A stretch of DNA of 64,000 nucleotides, taken from contig NZ_JBMGPW010000009.1 of NCBI RefSeq assembly GCF_049060325.1, positions 1 through 64,000 on the forward strand, given 5' to 3'. The position numbers and the translations under genes are program-made. Under the pieces are notes generated by a model. The model was not told the origin of the DNA. It did no database searches and was given only the letters and a program-made list of their open reading frames with translations. Of the stretch, positions 24,835 to 32,909 are shown in pieces. Every line of letters starts with the position of its first letter. The stretch's first letter is position 1. Origin of the DNA: Vescimonas sanitatis (GTDB taxonomy: Bacteria; Bacillota; Clostridia; Oscillospirales; Oscillospiraceae).

Positions 24835-25269
24835 ATGAAAAAGCTAATATGCGTTATGGCTCTCGTGTGTATCGGAATGCTTCTGGTGTCGTGCGGGTCA
24901 AATCGCCTTGGTGATCCCAAGGCGCAGCTTATGCGGGATTTTGGCTTGCATATTGAAAAGAAAGACTGTGTGCTTGAGGAACTCTTCAATAACTACGAAG
25001 GGTTTCCTTATGAGGGAATAGCACTATATAAGCTGACCATTGGGGAGGACGTGCGTCAGGCGTTCCTACAATGGGAACGCTTTCCCTTCTCCGAAGAGGC
25101 TGAGTGCTTTTTGGAGAGCCTTTCCGCCTATGCGGAGCTGCCCTCAATCGCGGACGGCTACTGGAAAATGGTAGATCGAAACCCGGGGACAAGCGCATAC
25201 ACAAATGTTTCCCTGTGCGTATACGATGGGGCAACGGGTGCCGCATACCTCTTGACAATGGACATCTAA
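24835..25269 (+). CDS. Small lipoprotein of unknown function
   Basis: The 144-residue product has a lipoprotein signal with LLVSC-G at residues 16-21, then a soluble domain without recognised family (FGLHIEKKDCVLEELFNNYEGFPYEG). AAGGAG before 24835 sets the start; an ATG seven codons earlier is less likely. It stands alone between the XRE-membrane protein and a convergent hairpin. Confidence 0.7.
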   Translation: MKKLICVMALVCIGMLLVSCGSNRLGDPKAQLMRDFGLHIEKKDCVLEELFNNYEGFPYEGIALYKLTIGEDVRQAFLQWERFPFSEEAECFLESLSAYAELPSIADGYWKMVDRNPGTSAYTNVSLCVYDGATGAAYLLTMDI

Positions 25270-25271
25270 CG

Positions 25272-25321
25272 ATAAGCAGCAGTCCCCCGGACGTTTCATT
25301 GTCCGGGGGACTGCTGCTTAT
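25272..25321. terminator. Long perfect hairpin between convergent genes
   Basis: Two perfect 21-base arms (25272-25292/25301-25321) with an 8-base loop separate the lipoprotein gene and the minus-strand zinc operon. Neither side has a long T tract. Confidence 0.7.
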
Positions 25322-25373
25322 ATCGTGATCGAAACGCGGCACGGAATTTCCGGTTGATGCAGCCCACGCTGCC

Positions 25374-25850
25374 TCAGTTCACAAACGATGCGTTACCCAG
25401 CCGGTAGTACCGGCAGCCGTCCTCCTCGTACCATTCAAACGTACCCACCACGGTGATCTCCGCCCCCAGCTCCGGATACTCATCGGGATAGACGGGCTCT
25501 CCGGCGAGGGCAAACTCCAGCCCTTGTGCGCAGCAGGCGGTGGCATCGGCGATCATGCAGGCGAAGAACATTTTGCCCGGGATAAAAGCACCGTTTTCGT
25601 CGGTGGCCTGGTATATGGTGAACTGCCCCTGCATTTTGACGGTTTTTCCGATGTAGTTATCCGGAAAGGATATGATGCTGTTGACCTCAGAATAGACCAT
25701 GATGCCGCTGAGCACAGTCAGGTCTACGTCGACCGCGGCGGTGCCTTCCGCATCCCCCGCAGCGGGCTTCTGTGCGGTATTCTCATGGCCGCAGGCAGCG
25801 AGAGTGCAGAGCAGCAGGGCTGCCAACAGAAAGCAAAATAGTTTTTTCAT
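25374..25850 (-). CDS. Zinc-operon lipoprotein with OB-fold-like domain
   Basis: The 158-residue product has a lipoprotein signal (LCTLAACG) and a soluble domain with the pattern NYIGKTVKMQGQF-ACMIADATACCAQGLEF-GAEITVVGTFEWYEEDGCRYYRL. This strand layout with a central CC looks like an OB-fold. It overlaps the permease stop by four bases and so is the last gene of the ABC zinc operon. A periplasm-equivalent metal-handling partner is likely; the CC could bind the metal. Confidence 0.7.
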   Translation of the reverse strand: MKKLFCFLLAALLLCTLAACGHENTAQKPAAGDAEGTAAVDVDLTVLSGIMVYSEVNSIISFPDNYIGKTVKMQGQFTIYQATDENGAFIPGKMFFACMIADATACCAQGLEFALAGEPVYPDEYPELGAEITVVGTFEWYEEDGCRYYRLGNASFVN

Positions 25851-26701
25851 CTGCGAACACCTCCCAATACCGTGCCTGCCAGCCACGACAGACCGAAAGC
25901 GCCGATCTGAACGGCGACGATGGTGGAGCCTACCGGCGTACCGGCGAGAATGGACGCCAGAATACCGAGCAGCGCACAGAAAACCGAAAGGACTGCCGCG
26001 CAGACGGTCACGCTGCGAAAGCTCTTGAACATCCGCATGGCGGACAGTGCCGGGAAGATCACCAGTGCGGAGATCAGCAGGGAACCCACAAGGTTCATCG
26101 CCAGCACAATGATGACCGCAACGACGACGGCGATCAGCAGGTTGTAAAGCCCCGCCCTCGTGCCGGCCGCCCTTGCAAAGCTCTCGTCAAAGGTCACGGC
26201 GAAGATCTTGTTGTAAAACAGGATGAACACCGCCACGACCAGCACCGACATCCCCACGCACAGCCATACCTCTACGGGGGACAGCGTCAGGATGGAGGTG
26301 GAGCCGAACAGCGTGCTGCACACATCGCCCGAAAGATTGGACGAGGTGGAAAAAATATTCATCAGAAGATACCCAATAGCAAGTGCTCCCACCGAGATCA
26401 TGGCGATAGCGGCGTCGCCCTTGATTTTCGTGTTCTGCCCGGTGCGCAGGAGCAGCACGGCGCTGAGGATGGTAATGACCATTACAAGGGGCATTTTGTT
26501 GGTGATCTGCAGCACGGCGGCAATCGCCATTGCGCCGAACGCCACATGGGACAGACCGTCACCGATGAAGGAAAACCGTTTCAGCACCAGCGTCACGCCC
26601 AGCAGGGAGGAGCAAAGCGCGATCAGCACACCGACAATGAGGGCATAGCGGACAAAGGGATATGCCCAATAGAGAGCCAGCTTTTCCAAGATAGCGGTCA
26701 T
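25847..26701 (-). CDS. znuB: Zinc/manganese ABC transporter permease
   Basis: The 284-residue protein has eight to nine membrane helices of the ABC-3 family, with GVTLVLKRFSFIGDGLSHVAFGAMA as the typical coupling region near residues 35-60. It forms the membrane channel for the metal delivered by the ZnuA-type protein. It overlaps the ATPase gene by four bases at its start and the lipoprotein gene at its end. Confidence 0.93.
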   Translation of the reverse strand: MTAILEKLALYWAYPFVRYALIVGVLIALCSSLLGVTLVLKRFSFIGDGLSHVAFGAMAIAAVLQITNKMPLVMVITILSAVLLLRTGQNTKIKGDAAIAMISVGALAIGYLLMNIFSTSSNLSGDVCSTLFGSTSILTLSPVEVWLCVGMSVLVVAVFILFYNKIFAVTFDESFARAAGTRAGLYNLLIAVVVAVIIVLAMNLVGSLLISALVIFPALSAMRMFKSFRSVTVCAAVLSVFCALLGILASILAGTPVGSTIVAVQIGAFGLSWLAGTVLGGVRR

Positions 26702-27411
26702 TGGCTGTCACCACCCTTCTGCGCGTCAAACAGCCGCCCTTGCGGGCTTTGGAGATAGTCCGCCCTTGTCCCAAAGAAAACGGTGTCGCCAATATGCAGA
26801 ATATGGCTGGCGTATCGGACGGCGGCGGCCACATCGTGAGAAATCATGATCACGGTGATGCCGTCCTCACGGTTGAGCTTTTCGATGAGCGTATACATTT
26901 CCGCCGTCACCTTGGGGTCAAGTCCCGAAACAGGCTCATCCAGAAGCAGCATTTTTTGTGTGGCGCACAGTGCGCGGGCAAGCAGCACCCGCTGCTGCTG
27001 TCCGCCGGACAGCTCCCGATAGCACCGCCTTGTGAGCTGTGTAATCTGCATTTTCTCCATGGCGTCCACCGCAAGTTTCTTTTCTCCTTTGTTATAGAAA
27101 GGACGGCTGCCGCAGCGTCCCTGGCACCCGGAGAGAACGATCTCTCTCACGGATGCCGGGAAGTCCTTTTGTACCACTGTCTGCTGCGGCAGATAGCCGA
27201 TCTCGTTTTTCCTCAGCCCATCGCCCGTCAAAATTCTGCCGCTGATGGGGGCCTGCAAGCCGAGGATCGTTTTCATAAGGGTACTTTTGCCGGAGCCGTT
27301 TTCCCCTACGATGCAGAGATAGTCGCCTGCCAGGAGCTCAAAGGTGAGGTCTTGGAGAACGGGTCGTCCATCGTAGCCGGCACAGAGATTTTGACAAGTG
27401 AGCTGAGCCAT
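26698..27411 (-). CDS. znuC: Zinc/manganese ABC transporter ATPase
   Basis: The 237-residue ATPase has Walker A GENGSGKST, the signature LSGGQQQRV, Walker B KMLLLDEPVSGLD and the switch His in VIMISHD. It energises the permease it overlaps. It lies 12 bases behind the binding-protein gene. Confidence 0.95.
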   Translation of the reverse strand: MAQLTCQNLCAGYDGRPVLQDLTFELLAGDYLCIVGENGSGKSTLMKTILGLQAPISGRILTGDGLRKNEIGYLPQQTVVQKDFPASVREIVLSGCQGRCGSRPFYNKGEKKLAVDAMEKMQITQLTRRCYRELSGGQQQRVLLARALCATQKMLLLDEPVSGLDPKVTAEMYTLIEKLNREDGITVIMISHDVAAAVRYASHILHIGDTVFFGTRADYLQSPQGRLFDAQKGGDSQ

Positions 27412-27423
27412 AAACCTACCTCC

Positions 27424-28932
27424 TTACCCCAACGCTTCCTTCAGCACGGAGAGATTCTTCTCCATAACGGAAAGGTAGGTGGTGCCGTTTGCCACGTCCT
27501 TGGAGGTGGTGGACTGCATGGAATCCATGGTCAGCACCTTCTGATTCTTCCCAGCGGTGTTCTGAACGATGGTTTCCGCGATCCTGTGCTGTGCGCCCTC
27601 GATGGTCAGCACGCAGGGAAGTCCCAGCTCATCCACCTTCTTAGCAAGGAACGAAACGGTTTCAAAGCTGGCCTCGGTCTCGGCGGAGCAGCCCGCAAAG
27701 GCGGCGTAGTAGCGCAGACCGTAATCGTCCACCAGATAACGGAACGGGAAACGGTCGCCAAACAAAACGGTCTTATGGGTCGCACCGTCCACGGCCGCCT
27801 TATAGTCTGCGTCAAGGGCGGCCAGCTTGTCCCTATACGCCGCGGCGTTGGCTATATAGGTATTCTTGTTGTCCGGGTCGATGGCACACAGTGCATCCGC
27901 GATCGTCACGCAGAGTGCTTGGGCGTTCTTCAGGGACAGCCAGACGTGCTCGTCCATTTCCTCCCCATGGTCATGCCCCATCAGCTCGTCAAGGATGTCC
28001 TCTACGGAAAGCGCATCCTTCACAAAAAACGGATTGGTCTTGGCGTTCATCAAGGCATCGAAGCCGTCGTTGCCGAAGTAGATATGGAAATGCTCCGCCT
28101 GGCCCGGCTCGTGGCCGTGGTCGTTGAACTGCACATATTTGGGCGCATCGGCACTGGTGGTTTCGAACTGATAGCGGACGCTGCGGATCTTACCCTCGTC
28201 ATTCAGCTTCGGCTGATAACCGGCATAGGTGTATTCAGCGGAAACGGTTTTTCCGTCTCCATAAGTGAAGGTGATCGTGTTCCCGTTGATAGAGATCTTC
28301 TCGGCGTCGCATTGCCACGAGGTTTTGTACTTCTCCAAGTAGGTATCCTTTGTGGTCGAGCTGTCCTCGTCCTCCTCCGCCCTGTGTTGGCAGAATTTGT
28401 CCAGGTCGCCGTTCAGCAGATAGGGGTGCAGGGACTTCCACGCACCGGCGAAATCCGAGAGGGTGCGATCCTCGATGTCATTCTCCGTGAGCTGTTCATC
28501 GTGGCTGTGACCGTGACCGTGGTCGTCCTCCTGCATACCCTCAACGGTCTCCTCCGTTTTCACGGAATCACCCAGTACCTCCAGCAGATTGATGACCTTC
28601 ATATTCTTGTTGGCGGCGTTTTTCAGAGCATTTTCCACCCAGCCGTCGGACTCGCCGCCCACATAGACGAAGAGGTCGCAATCGGAGATCTTGACAATAT
28701 CATCGGCGGTGGGCTGATAGCTGTGCAGGTCAACGCCGTTATCCAGCAGCATGGTGACCTCGGCGTTATCCGCCTTGTCGCCAAGGATCGCCCTGACCCA
28801 ATCGTATTCGGGGAAGATGGTCGTGACGACCTTCAATTTGCCGGCTTTTCCGGTATCCTTCGGCTTTCCGCAGCCGGCAAGGATGCCGGCCAGCAGCATT
28901 AGCGCAAGCAGCAGCGCAGTTATCTTTTTCAT
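27424..28932 (-). CDS. znuA: Zinc-binding lipoprotein: ZnuA with ZinT domain inserted in its His loop
   Basis: The 502-residue product has a lipoprotein signal (Cys21). The N-lobe of a ZnuA-type protein holds the metal His70 in DLHSYQP. A His-rich loop (DDHGHGHSHD, 137-145) opens into a ZinT/YodA-like domain (about 155-318: LSDFAGAWKSLHPYLLNG, YKTSWQCDAEKI, HFHIYFG). The loop then resumes with GHDHGEEMDEHVWLS and the ZnuA C-lobe. Streptococcal AdcA has ZinT at its C-terminus; an internal insertion differs. The usual third His motif is replaced by FGDRFPFRYL. It should capture Zn at the cell surface for ZnuBC. Confidence 0.92.
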   Translation of the reverse strand: MKKITALLLALMLLAGILAGCGKPKDTGKAGKLKVVTTIFPEYDWVRAILGDKADNAEVTMLLDNGVDLHSYQPTADDIVKISDCDLFVYVGGESDGWVENALKNAANKNMKVINLLEVLGDSVKTEETVEGMQEDDHGHGHSHDEQLTENDIEDRTLSDFAGAWKSLHPYLLNGDLDKFCQHRAEEDEDSSTTKDTYLEKYKTSWQCDAEKISINGNTITFTYGDGKTVSAEYTYAGYQPKLNDEGKIRSVRYQFETTSADAPKYVQFNDHGHEPGQAEHFHIYFGNDGFDALMNAKTNPFFVKDALSVEDILDELMGHDHGEEMDEHVWLSLKNAQALCVTIADALCAIDPDNKNTYIANAAAYRDKLAALDADYKAAVDGATHKTVLFGDRFPFRYLVDDYGLRYYAAFAGCSAETEASFETVSFLAKKVDELGLPCVLTIEGAQHRIAETIVQNTAGKNQKVLTMDSMQSTTSKDVANGTTYLSVMEKNLSVLKEALG

Positions 28933-28985
28933 AGGCTATATGTACCTCCAGATTATGATAAGAACGTAAAAATGGGCGCAAAAAT

Positions 28986-29060
28986 ACAAGGGTAACGGCA
29001 ACGCCGCGAAAGCCTATCCGAAAACGGATAGACTACACCCTTGTAAATAGTTCTTATTTA
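28986..29060 (-). promoter_or_regulatory. znuA leader: structured RNA and Fur-family-like palindrome
   Basis: TAAATA-5-TATTTA (29044-29060) overlaps the upstream gene's stop and contains the 14-mer shared with the perR-like operator. On the minus strand an 8-bp stem (29044-29037/28993-28986) then encloses a 7-bp hairpin with TTTT loop and a 4-bp CGGC/GCCG hairpin, forming a three-way junction. ATTTTTG follows. It may be a terminator or attenuator before znuA. Confidence 0.5.
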
Positions 29061-29354
29061 ATCTGAAAGCTTGACCTTGAGCGAAACCAAAGTAAACGTG
29101 CGGACAAGCTCCGCGCAGGAGGGAATGACTCTGCACGGGGCATACCTGACCGCCGCGGCGAAAACCGCGGCAGCACCGGCAAGTCCAATGCTCTTGAGCA
29201 GATTTTCACAGATCTGCAGCTGGTGGCAGATGGCGCAGTCCTCGCCGGAGCAGTTGTGGTTGGCTTCGACCGTAATGTAGATAGCAGAGGACAGCATGAC
29301 AGCCGCCAGCACGGCTGCCAGCAAGCCTGTGATCAAACGAGATTTCTTTGTCAT
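29058..29354 (-). CDS. Small membrane protein with CxxCH motif
   Basis: The 98-residue protein has a signal-like first helix, then a loop with NCSGEDCAICHQLQICENL and a second membrane helix. The CxxCH could bind metal; haem is unlikely without a maturation system in view. GGAGG before 29354 sets the start. It lies between the Zur-like gene and znuA on the same strand, where similar small proteins occur in other Clostridia, so a role in zinc uptake is likely but unproven. Confidence 0.7.
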   Translation of the reverse strand: MTKKSRLITGLLAAVLAAVMLSSAIYITVEANHNCSGEDCAICHQLQICENLLKSIGLAGAAAVFAAAVRYAPCRVIPSCAELVRTFTLVSLKVKLSD

Positions 29355-29375
29355 AGCCTGTCCTCCTTCCAAATA

Positions 29376-29771
29376 TTATTCTTCCCTGCAATCCGCGCAG
29401 GTGCCATAGAGAACCGTGTCGGCGGCGTCCAGCGTGAATTGCTCGCTCTGCGCCAGGTGCTTTGCAAACAGGGCGGCGTTGCCGCTTGCCATGTGAAAGG
29501 TCCTGCCGCATTTTACACAGCTCATGTGCAGCGCACCCTTGCAGCTCTCGGCGTCAAGGTACTGAAAGTAGACCTCCCGCGTGCCGCTCTTGCTGCTGCG
29601 CCGCACTTTTTCTTCCGCCTCTAACTGTGCAAGGTTCCGGTATACGGCGCTGAGGCTGATCTTTTCATCCGACAGCGCGTCCGCAATTTGCCGTGCGGAC
29701 AGCAGCTCATCCGGGTGCCGGCTCAAATAGGCAAGCAGAGCCTTCCTCTGCCGCGTGCTGTAACTGGACAA
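29376..29771 (-). CDS. zur: Fur-family regulator, Zur-like
   Basis: The 131-residue protein has the Fur winged helix (RQIADALSDEKISLSAVYRNLAQLEAEEKV) and two Cys pairs (CVKCGRTF and CADC) with a His-containing metal region. Its place at the head of the znu operon argues for zinc sensing. The start appears to be TTG at 29771 with GGAGG nine bases upstream; no ATG or GTG is in frame nearby. Confidence 0.85.
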   Translation of the reverse strand: MSSYSTRQRKALLAYLSRHPDELLSARQIADALSDEKISLSAVYRNLAQLEAEEKVRRSSKSGTREVYFQYLDAESCKGALHMSCVKCGRTFHMASGNAALFAKHLAQSEQFTLDAADTVLYGTCADCREE

Positions 29772-29786
29772 GTCACCACGCCTCCA

Positions 29787-29850
29787 ATTTGCAATTCATT
29801 TGCAATTCAGCATAACATGATGTCGCCCCGATGTCAATATGCAAATTCGT
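29787..29850 (-). promoter_or_regulatory. Zur promoter with tandem TTGCAAAT repeats
   Basis: On the minus strand TTGACA (29837-29832), 17 bp and TATGCT (29814-29809) precede two exact 11-bp direct repeats (ATTTGCAATTC on the plus strand, 29787-29797 and 29798-29808). A further ATGCAAATT copy (29839-29847) lies upstream of the -35. The repeats bracket the promoter as operators would. In 29850-30161 only the hairpin at 30051 stands out. Confidence 0.6.
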
Positions 29851-30050
29851 CGCAAATTAACCGTCAGCGCGGATAGTGTCTGCTCCGCTGAAATGGGCTG
29901 CGGCAGAGCTGAATGATCCGCGCTCTGTTTTCGGCGGCGAAAAGGCAGCGGCAAATGCCAGGTGAAAAAGCGATAGAAAAAAGCAAAAAGATTTCCCGCT
30001 TATCAAACCGAAAAAGCTCCTTCAGAGCAACAGGATTTCATTACGAACAG

Positions 30051-30094
30051 CAGCTGACCCTCCGTATGTACTGAAGCATACGGAGGGTCAGCTG
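30051..30094. terminator. Long hairpin before msrAB end
   Basis: Perfect 18-base arms (30051-30068/30077-30094) with an 8-base loop lie downstream of the minus-strand msrAB gene. Confidence 0.7.
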
Positions 30095-30161
30095 GCTTGT
30101 GTGGCATGCTCAGTCGAGCGGGGGCTTTCTTTTCTGCTGCGTCAACATATCCGTGCCCGGC

Positions 30162-31280
30162 CTATCCCTCAAACAAATTCAGAAGGTATCCGTAGCCCTC
30201 GGCCTCCATCCTCGCGTAAGGCACGAAGCGGAGGGCGGCGCTGTTGATGCAGTAGCGCACACCGTTGGGAGACTCCGGATCGCCGGTGAACACATGACCC
30301 AGATGGGAGTCGCCGGCGCGGCTGCGCACCTCTGTGCGGCGCATGCCGTGGCTCAAGTCTTCCCGTTCCACCACAGCAGGACTCTCGATGGGCTTTGTAA
30401 AGGCAGGCCAGCCGCAGCCGCTTTCAAACTTATCCGTAGAGGAGAACAGCGGCTCGCCGGTGACGATGTCCACATAGATGCCCTTTTCGAACTTGTCCCA
30501 GAGCTCGCCCGTAAAGGCGCGCTCCGTGCCGCTCTCCTGCGTGACGCGGTACTGCTCCGCCGTCAGCGTGTCCCGGATGGTCTCCGCCGCGGGCTTCCGG
30601 TAGTCGCCCGGATCGATGCGAAGCATGGAGAACAGCTCCATCTCCGCCCGGGGGATGTGGCAGTAGCCGTTGGGGGTCTTTTCCAGGTAGTTCTGGTGAT
30701 ATTCCTCGGCGGGATAGTAATTCTTCAGCGGACCGATCTCCACAAAGAATTTCTCGCTGCGGCCCCGCTCGATGTCCGCGATGCGCTTCACTGTTTCTCT
30801 TGCGCTTTCGTTGGTGTAGTACACGCCGGTCTGGTACTGGCTGCCCCGGTCGTTGCCCTGCCGGTTCTGCACCGTGGGGTCGATCACATAGAAGTAAGCC
30901 AGCAGCAGGGCATCCAGGCTTACCTGCTCGGGGTCATACTCCACCCGAACGGTCTCCCGAAAGCCGGTGTCGCCCTTGCAGACGGTCTGGTAGGTGGCAT
31001 CCGCCTCGCAGGTGCCGTTGGCGTAGCCGCTCTGGGCGTCGATGACGCCGGGGATGGATTGCATGAGCTGCTCCATGCCCCAGAAGCAGCCGCCTGCCAG
31101 ATAGATGACATTTTCCGTGGTGTCCATATACATACCCTCCTCGCCGGACATATCCGAGGACTGTCCGGTTTTCTCCGCTTCCTGCGTGTCCTTTTCCCGC
31201 GGTATATGCTGCCGTTCTGCGGCACAGCCGCTGAGCAGCAGTACCGAGGCGAAAAGAAGGACCAATATGCTTCGATACAT
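30162..31280 (-). CDS. msrAB: Lipoprotein methionine sulfoxide reductase MsrA-MsrB fusion
   Basis: The 372-residue protein has a lipoprotein signal (LLLSGC, Cys19). The MsrA domain carries GGCFWGME with the catalytic Cys65. The MsrB domain has the zinc Cys in ESGCGWPAF and the catalytic Cys in RYCINSAAL. It repairs oxidised methionine in surface proteins; both isomers are covered by the two domains. GGAGG before 31280 sets the start. Reductant must be delivered across the membrane, for which the DUF6132 gene 30 bases upstream is a candidate helper. Confidence 0.95.
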   Translation of the reverse strand: MYRSILVLLFASVLLLSGCAAERQHIPREKDTQEAEKTGQSSDMSGEEGMYMDTTENVIYLAGGCFWGMEQLMQSIPGVIDAQSGYANGTCEADATYQTVCKGDTGFRETVRVEYDPEQVSLDALLLAYFYVIDPTVQNRQGNDRGSQYQTGVYYTNESARETVKRIADIERGRSEKFFVEIGPLKNYYPAEEYHQNYLEKTPNGYCHIPRAEMELFSMLRIDPGDYRKPAAETIRDTLTAEQYRVTQESGTERAFTGELWDKFEKGIYVDIVTGEPLFSSTDKFESGCGWPAFTKPIESPAVVEREDLSHGMRRTEVRSRAGDSHLGHVFTGDPESPNGVRYCINSAALRFVPYARMEAEGYGYLLNLFEG

Positions 31281-31310
31281 GGCGTTTCCTCCTTTCAGGG
31301 GGAGCAAGGG

Positions 31311-31544
31311 TCACTCCGCCCTGTCGCCGTCCTGCCTCCTGCCGCGGCCGGGCCGCAGGACGGTATACAGCAGCGACCCAAGGACGCAGCCGAAGCCGGT
31401 GGAGAGCCACGGGCTGGATGTAACGGCGCAGGTGCCGGTGGCGCAGCCCACATAGCGGTAGTACAGAAACCCTCCGGCACTGCCCACCAGGGGCAGGGCA
31501 ATGACGCGCAGAATGCCCGTCAGCTTACAGTTCTTTTTCTTCAT
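31311..31544 (-). CDS. DUF6132 small membrane protein
   Basis: The 77-residue protein has two membrane helices around the motif YYRYVGCATGTCAVTSSPW, diagnostic of DUF6132. AAGGAGG before 31544 sets the start. The paired Cys at the membrane edge and the following msrAB gene suggest thiol transfer to extracytoplasmic Msr, which is inference. In 31545-31911 I see only the terminator at 31821 and an AT-rich promoter-like stretch. Confidence 0.72.
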   Translation of the reverse strand: MKKKNCKLTGILRVIALPLVGSAGGFLYYRYVGCATGTCAVTSSPWLSTGFGCVLGSLLYTVLRPGRGRRQDGDRAE

Positions 31545-31820
31545 AATAGCCTCCTTGATCTTTGTCGTCGTTCTTCTGCGGCGTTTCTGCCGCAAGGACT
31601 GTTTATTTTTACTGTCTCCACGGCCGCAGCGGAAGAGGGCGGCGCTGGTGGGACAGACACGCTGCATTCTATTACCATAATAAAGCGAATGGGTTAAAAT
31701 CTTTGTTAAGAACGGGGATTTAATGGGAATATATCTTATATTCGCTGAAAATAAAGCGATTATGGCAAAAGGCAGGGGCAGCAAGAAGAAAGTCTCTGCG
31801 AAAAAGAACCAAGCCTAAAA

Positions 31821-31862
31821 GCTGCGCGGCTGCGGAGAGCGTTCTCCCCGCAGCCGCGCAGC
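31821..31862 (-). terminator. Terminator of the ferredoxin-rubredoxin operon
   Basis: Perfect 15-base GC-rich arms (31821-31835/31848-31862) are followed on the minus strand by TTTT. Confidence 0.75.
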
Positions 31863-31911
31863 CGTTTTCGGGCTTTATCGCTTGTCGCTTGGCTCCTGCC
31901 CTTCAGAAAGT

Positions 31912-32067
31912 TCACGCCTCCTCAAAGCTGTCCTTACCCACGCCGCACAGGGGGCATTCAAAATCCTCCGGCACCTCGCTCCATGGCGTTCCCGGCGCGA
32001 TGCCGCCCTCCGGGTACCCTGCGCTCTCGTCGTACTCCCAACCGCAAACGGTGCAAACGTATTTCAT
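31912..32067 (-). CDS. Rubredoxin
   Basis: This 51-residue protein is a standard rubredoxin: YVCTVCGWEYD at the N-terminus and FECPLCGVGKDSF near the end provide the four Cys iron ligands, with PEGGIAPGTPW between. AAGGAG precedes the ATG. It lies 30 bases behind the ferredoxin-like gene and probably shares its transcript. It is the natural soluble electron donor to the two flavodiiron proteins in the window. Confidence 0.95.
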   Translation of the reverse strand: MKYVCTVCGWEYDESAGYPEGGIAPGTPWSEVPEDFECPLCGVGKDSFEEA

Positions 32068-32097
32068 AATATTTCTCCTTTTGTGTTCTCCTGTGTT

Positions 32098-32811
32098 TTA
32101 CTCCTCCACCAGCCGACCGTCCACCGTGACGGTGACCACCTGCCACGGGATGAACTTCCCGCTCTGCTGGAGTGCCTTTTTCGCCGCCAGCTCCAGCCCG
32201 CCGCAGCAGGGCACCTCCATGCGGACGACGGTGGCGCTCTTGATGTCGTTGCTGCGGATGATCTCCGTCAGCTTTTCGGCATAGTCCACGCTGTCCAGCT
32301 TGGGACAGCCCACCAGCGTGATGTGGCCCTTGATGAACCGCTCGTGGAAGGCGGCGTAGGCGTAGGCGGTGCAGTCGGCGGCGATCAGCAGCCGCGCTCC
32401 GTCAAAATACGGCGCGTTCACCGGCACCAGCTTGATCTGCACCGGCCACTGGGACAGACGGCTCGTCTGCTCAGCGCGGGGGGCTTCCGCGGCGGGCGCG
32501 GTCTCGCGCTGAATGTTCCGGGACTGGCTGCCGGGGCAGCCGCAGGGTAGCGTCATGCCCTGCTCCCGCATTTTCCGCTGCTTGTTCTCCATGACGGCTT
32601 TTTCATCGTAGGCGGCGGCCTCCCGCTCCACAAAGGTGATGGCCCCGGTGGGACAGGTGGGCAGGCAGTCTCCCAGCCCGTCGCAGTAGTCGTCCCGCAT
32701 CAGCTGCGCCTTGCCGTCCACCATGGCGATGGCACCCTCGTGGCAGGCCTCGGCGCAGGCGCCGCAGCCGTTGCACTTGTCCCTGTCGATCTCAATGATT
32801 CTCCGTACCAT
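32098..32811 (-). CDS. Two-[4Fe-4S] ferredoxin-domain protein
   Basis: The 237-residue protein starts with two cluster motifs: CNGCGACAEACHEGAI, then CDGLGDCLPTCPTGAI. The C-terminal domain has further Cys (GCPKLDSVDYAEKL, VPCCGG) resembling the iron-sulfur proteins found with the hybrid cluster protein in Clostridia. No hcp gene is in view. It is divergent from a Crp/Fnr regulator, with an FNR-like site placed for activation. Confidence 0.85.
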   Translation of the reverse strand: MVRRIIEIDRDKCNGCGACAEACHEGAIAMVDGKAQLMRDDYCDGLGDCLPTCPTGAITFVEREAAAYDEKAVMENKQRKMREQGMTLPCGCPGSQSRNIQRETAPAAEAPRAEQTSRLSQWPVQIKLVPVNAPYFDGARLLIAADCTAYAYAAFHERFIKGHITLVGCPKLDSVDYAEKLTEIIRSNDIKSATVVRMEVPCCGGLELAAKKALQQSGKFIPWQVVTVTVDGRLVEE

Positions 32812-32836
32812 ATTTTTGTCCTCCTTGCGGTTCTTC

Positions 32837-32894
32837 TTGACTTTGTGGCTTCATTTTACTATCATAATTTATGAAAGTCTGTTGGCACGCCAAC
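32837..32894. promoter_or_regulatory. Divergent promoters with a Crp/Fnr-type palindrome
   Basis: GTTGG-CACG-CCAAC (32881-32894) has the 5-4-5 Crp/Fnr layout. For the plus strand TTGACT (32837-32842), 17 bp, TATCAT (32860-32865) put it just after the start point, fitting autorepression. For the minus strand a -10 TAAAAT (32858-32853) puts its centre near -41.5, the class II activating position. Confidence 0.6.
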
Positions 32895-32909
32895 GAAAAG
32901 GAGAAAAAT

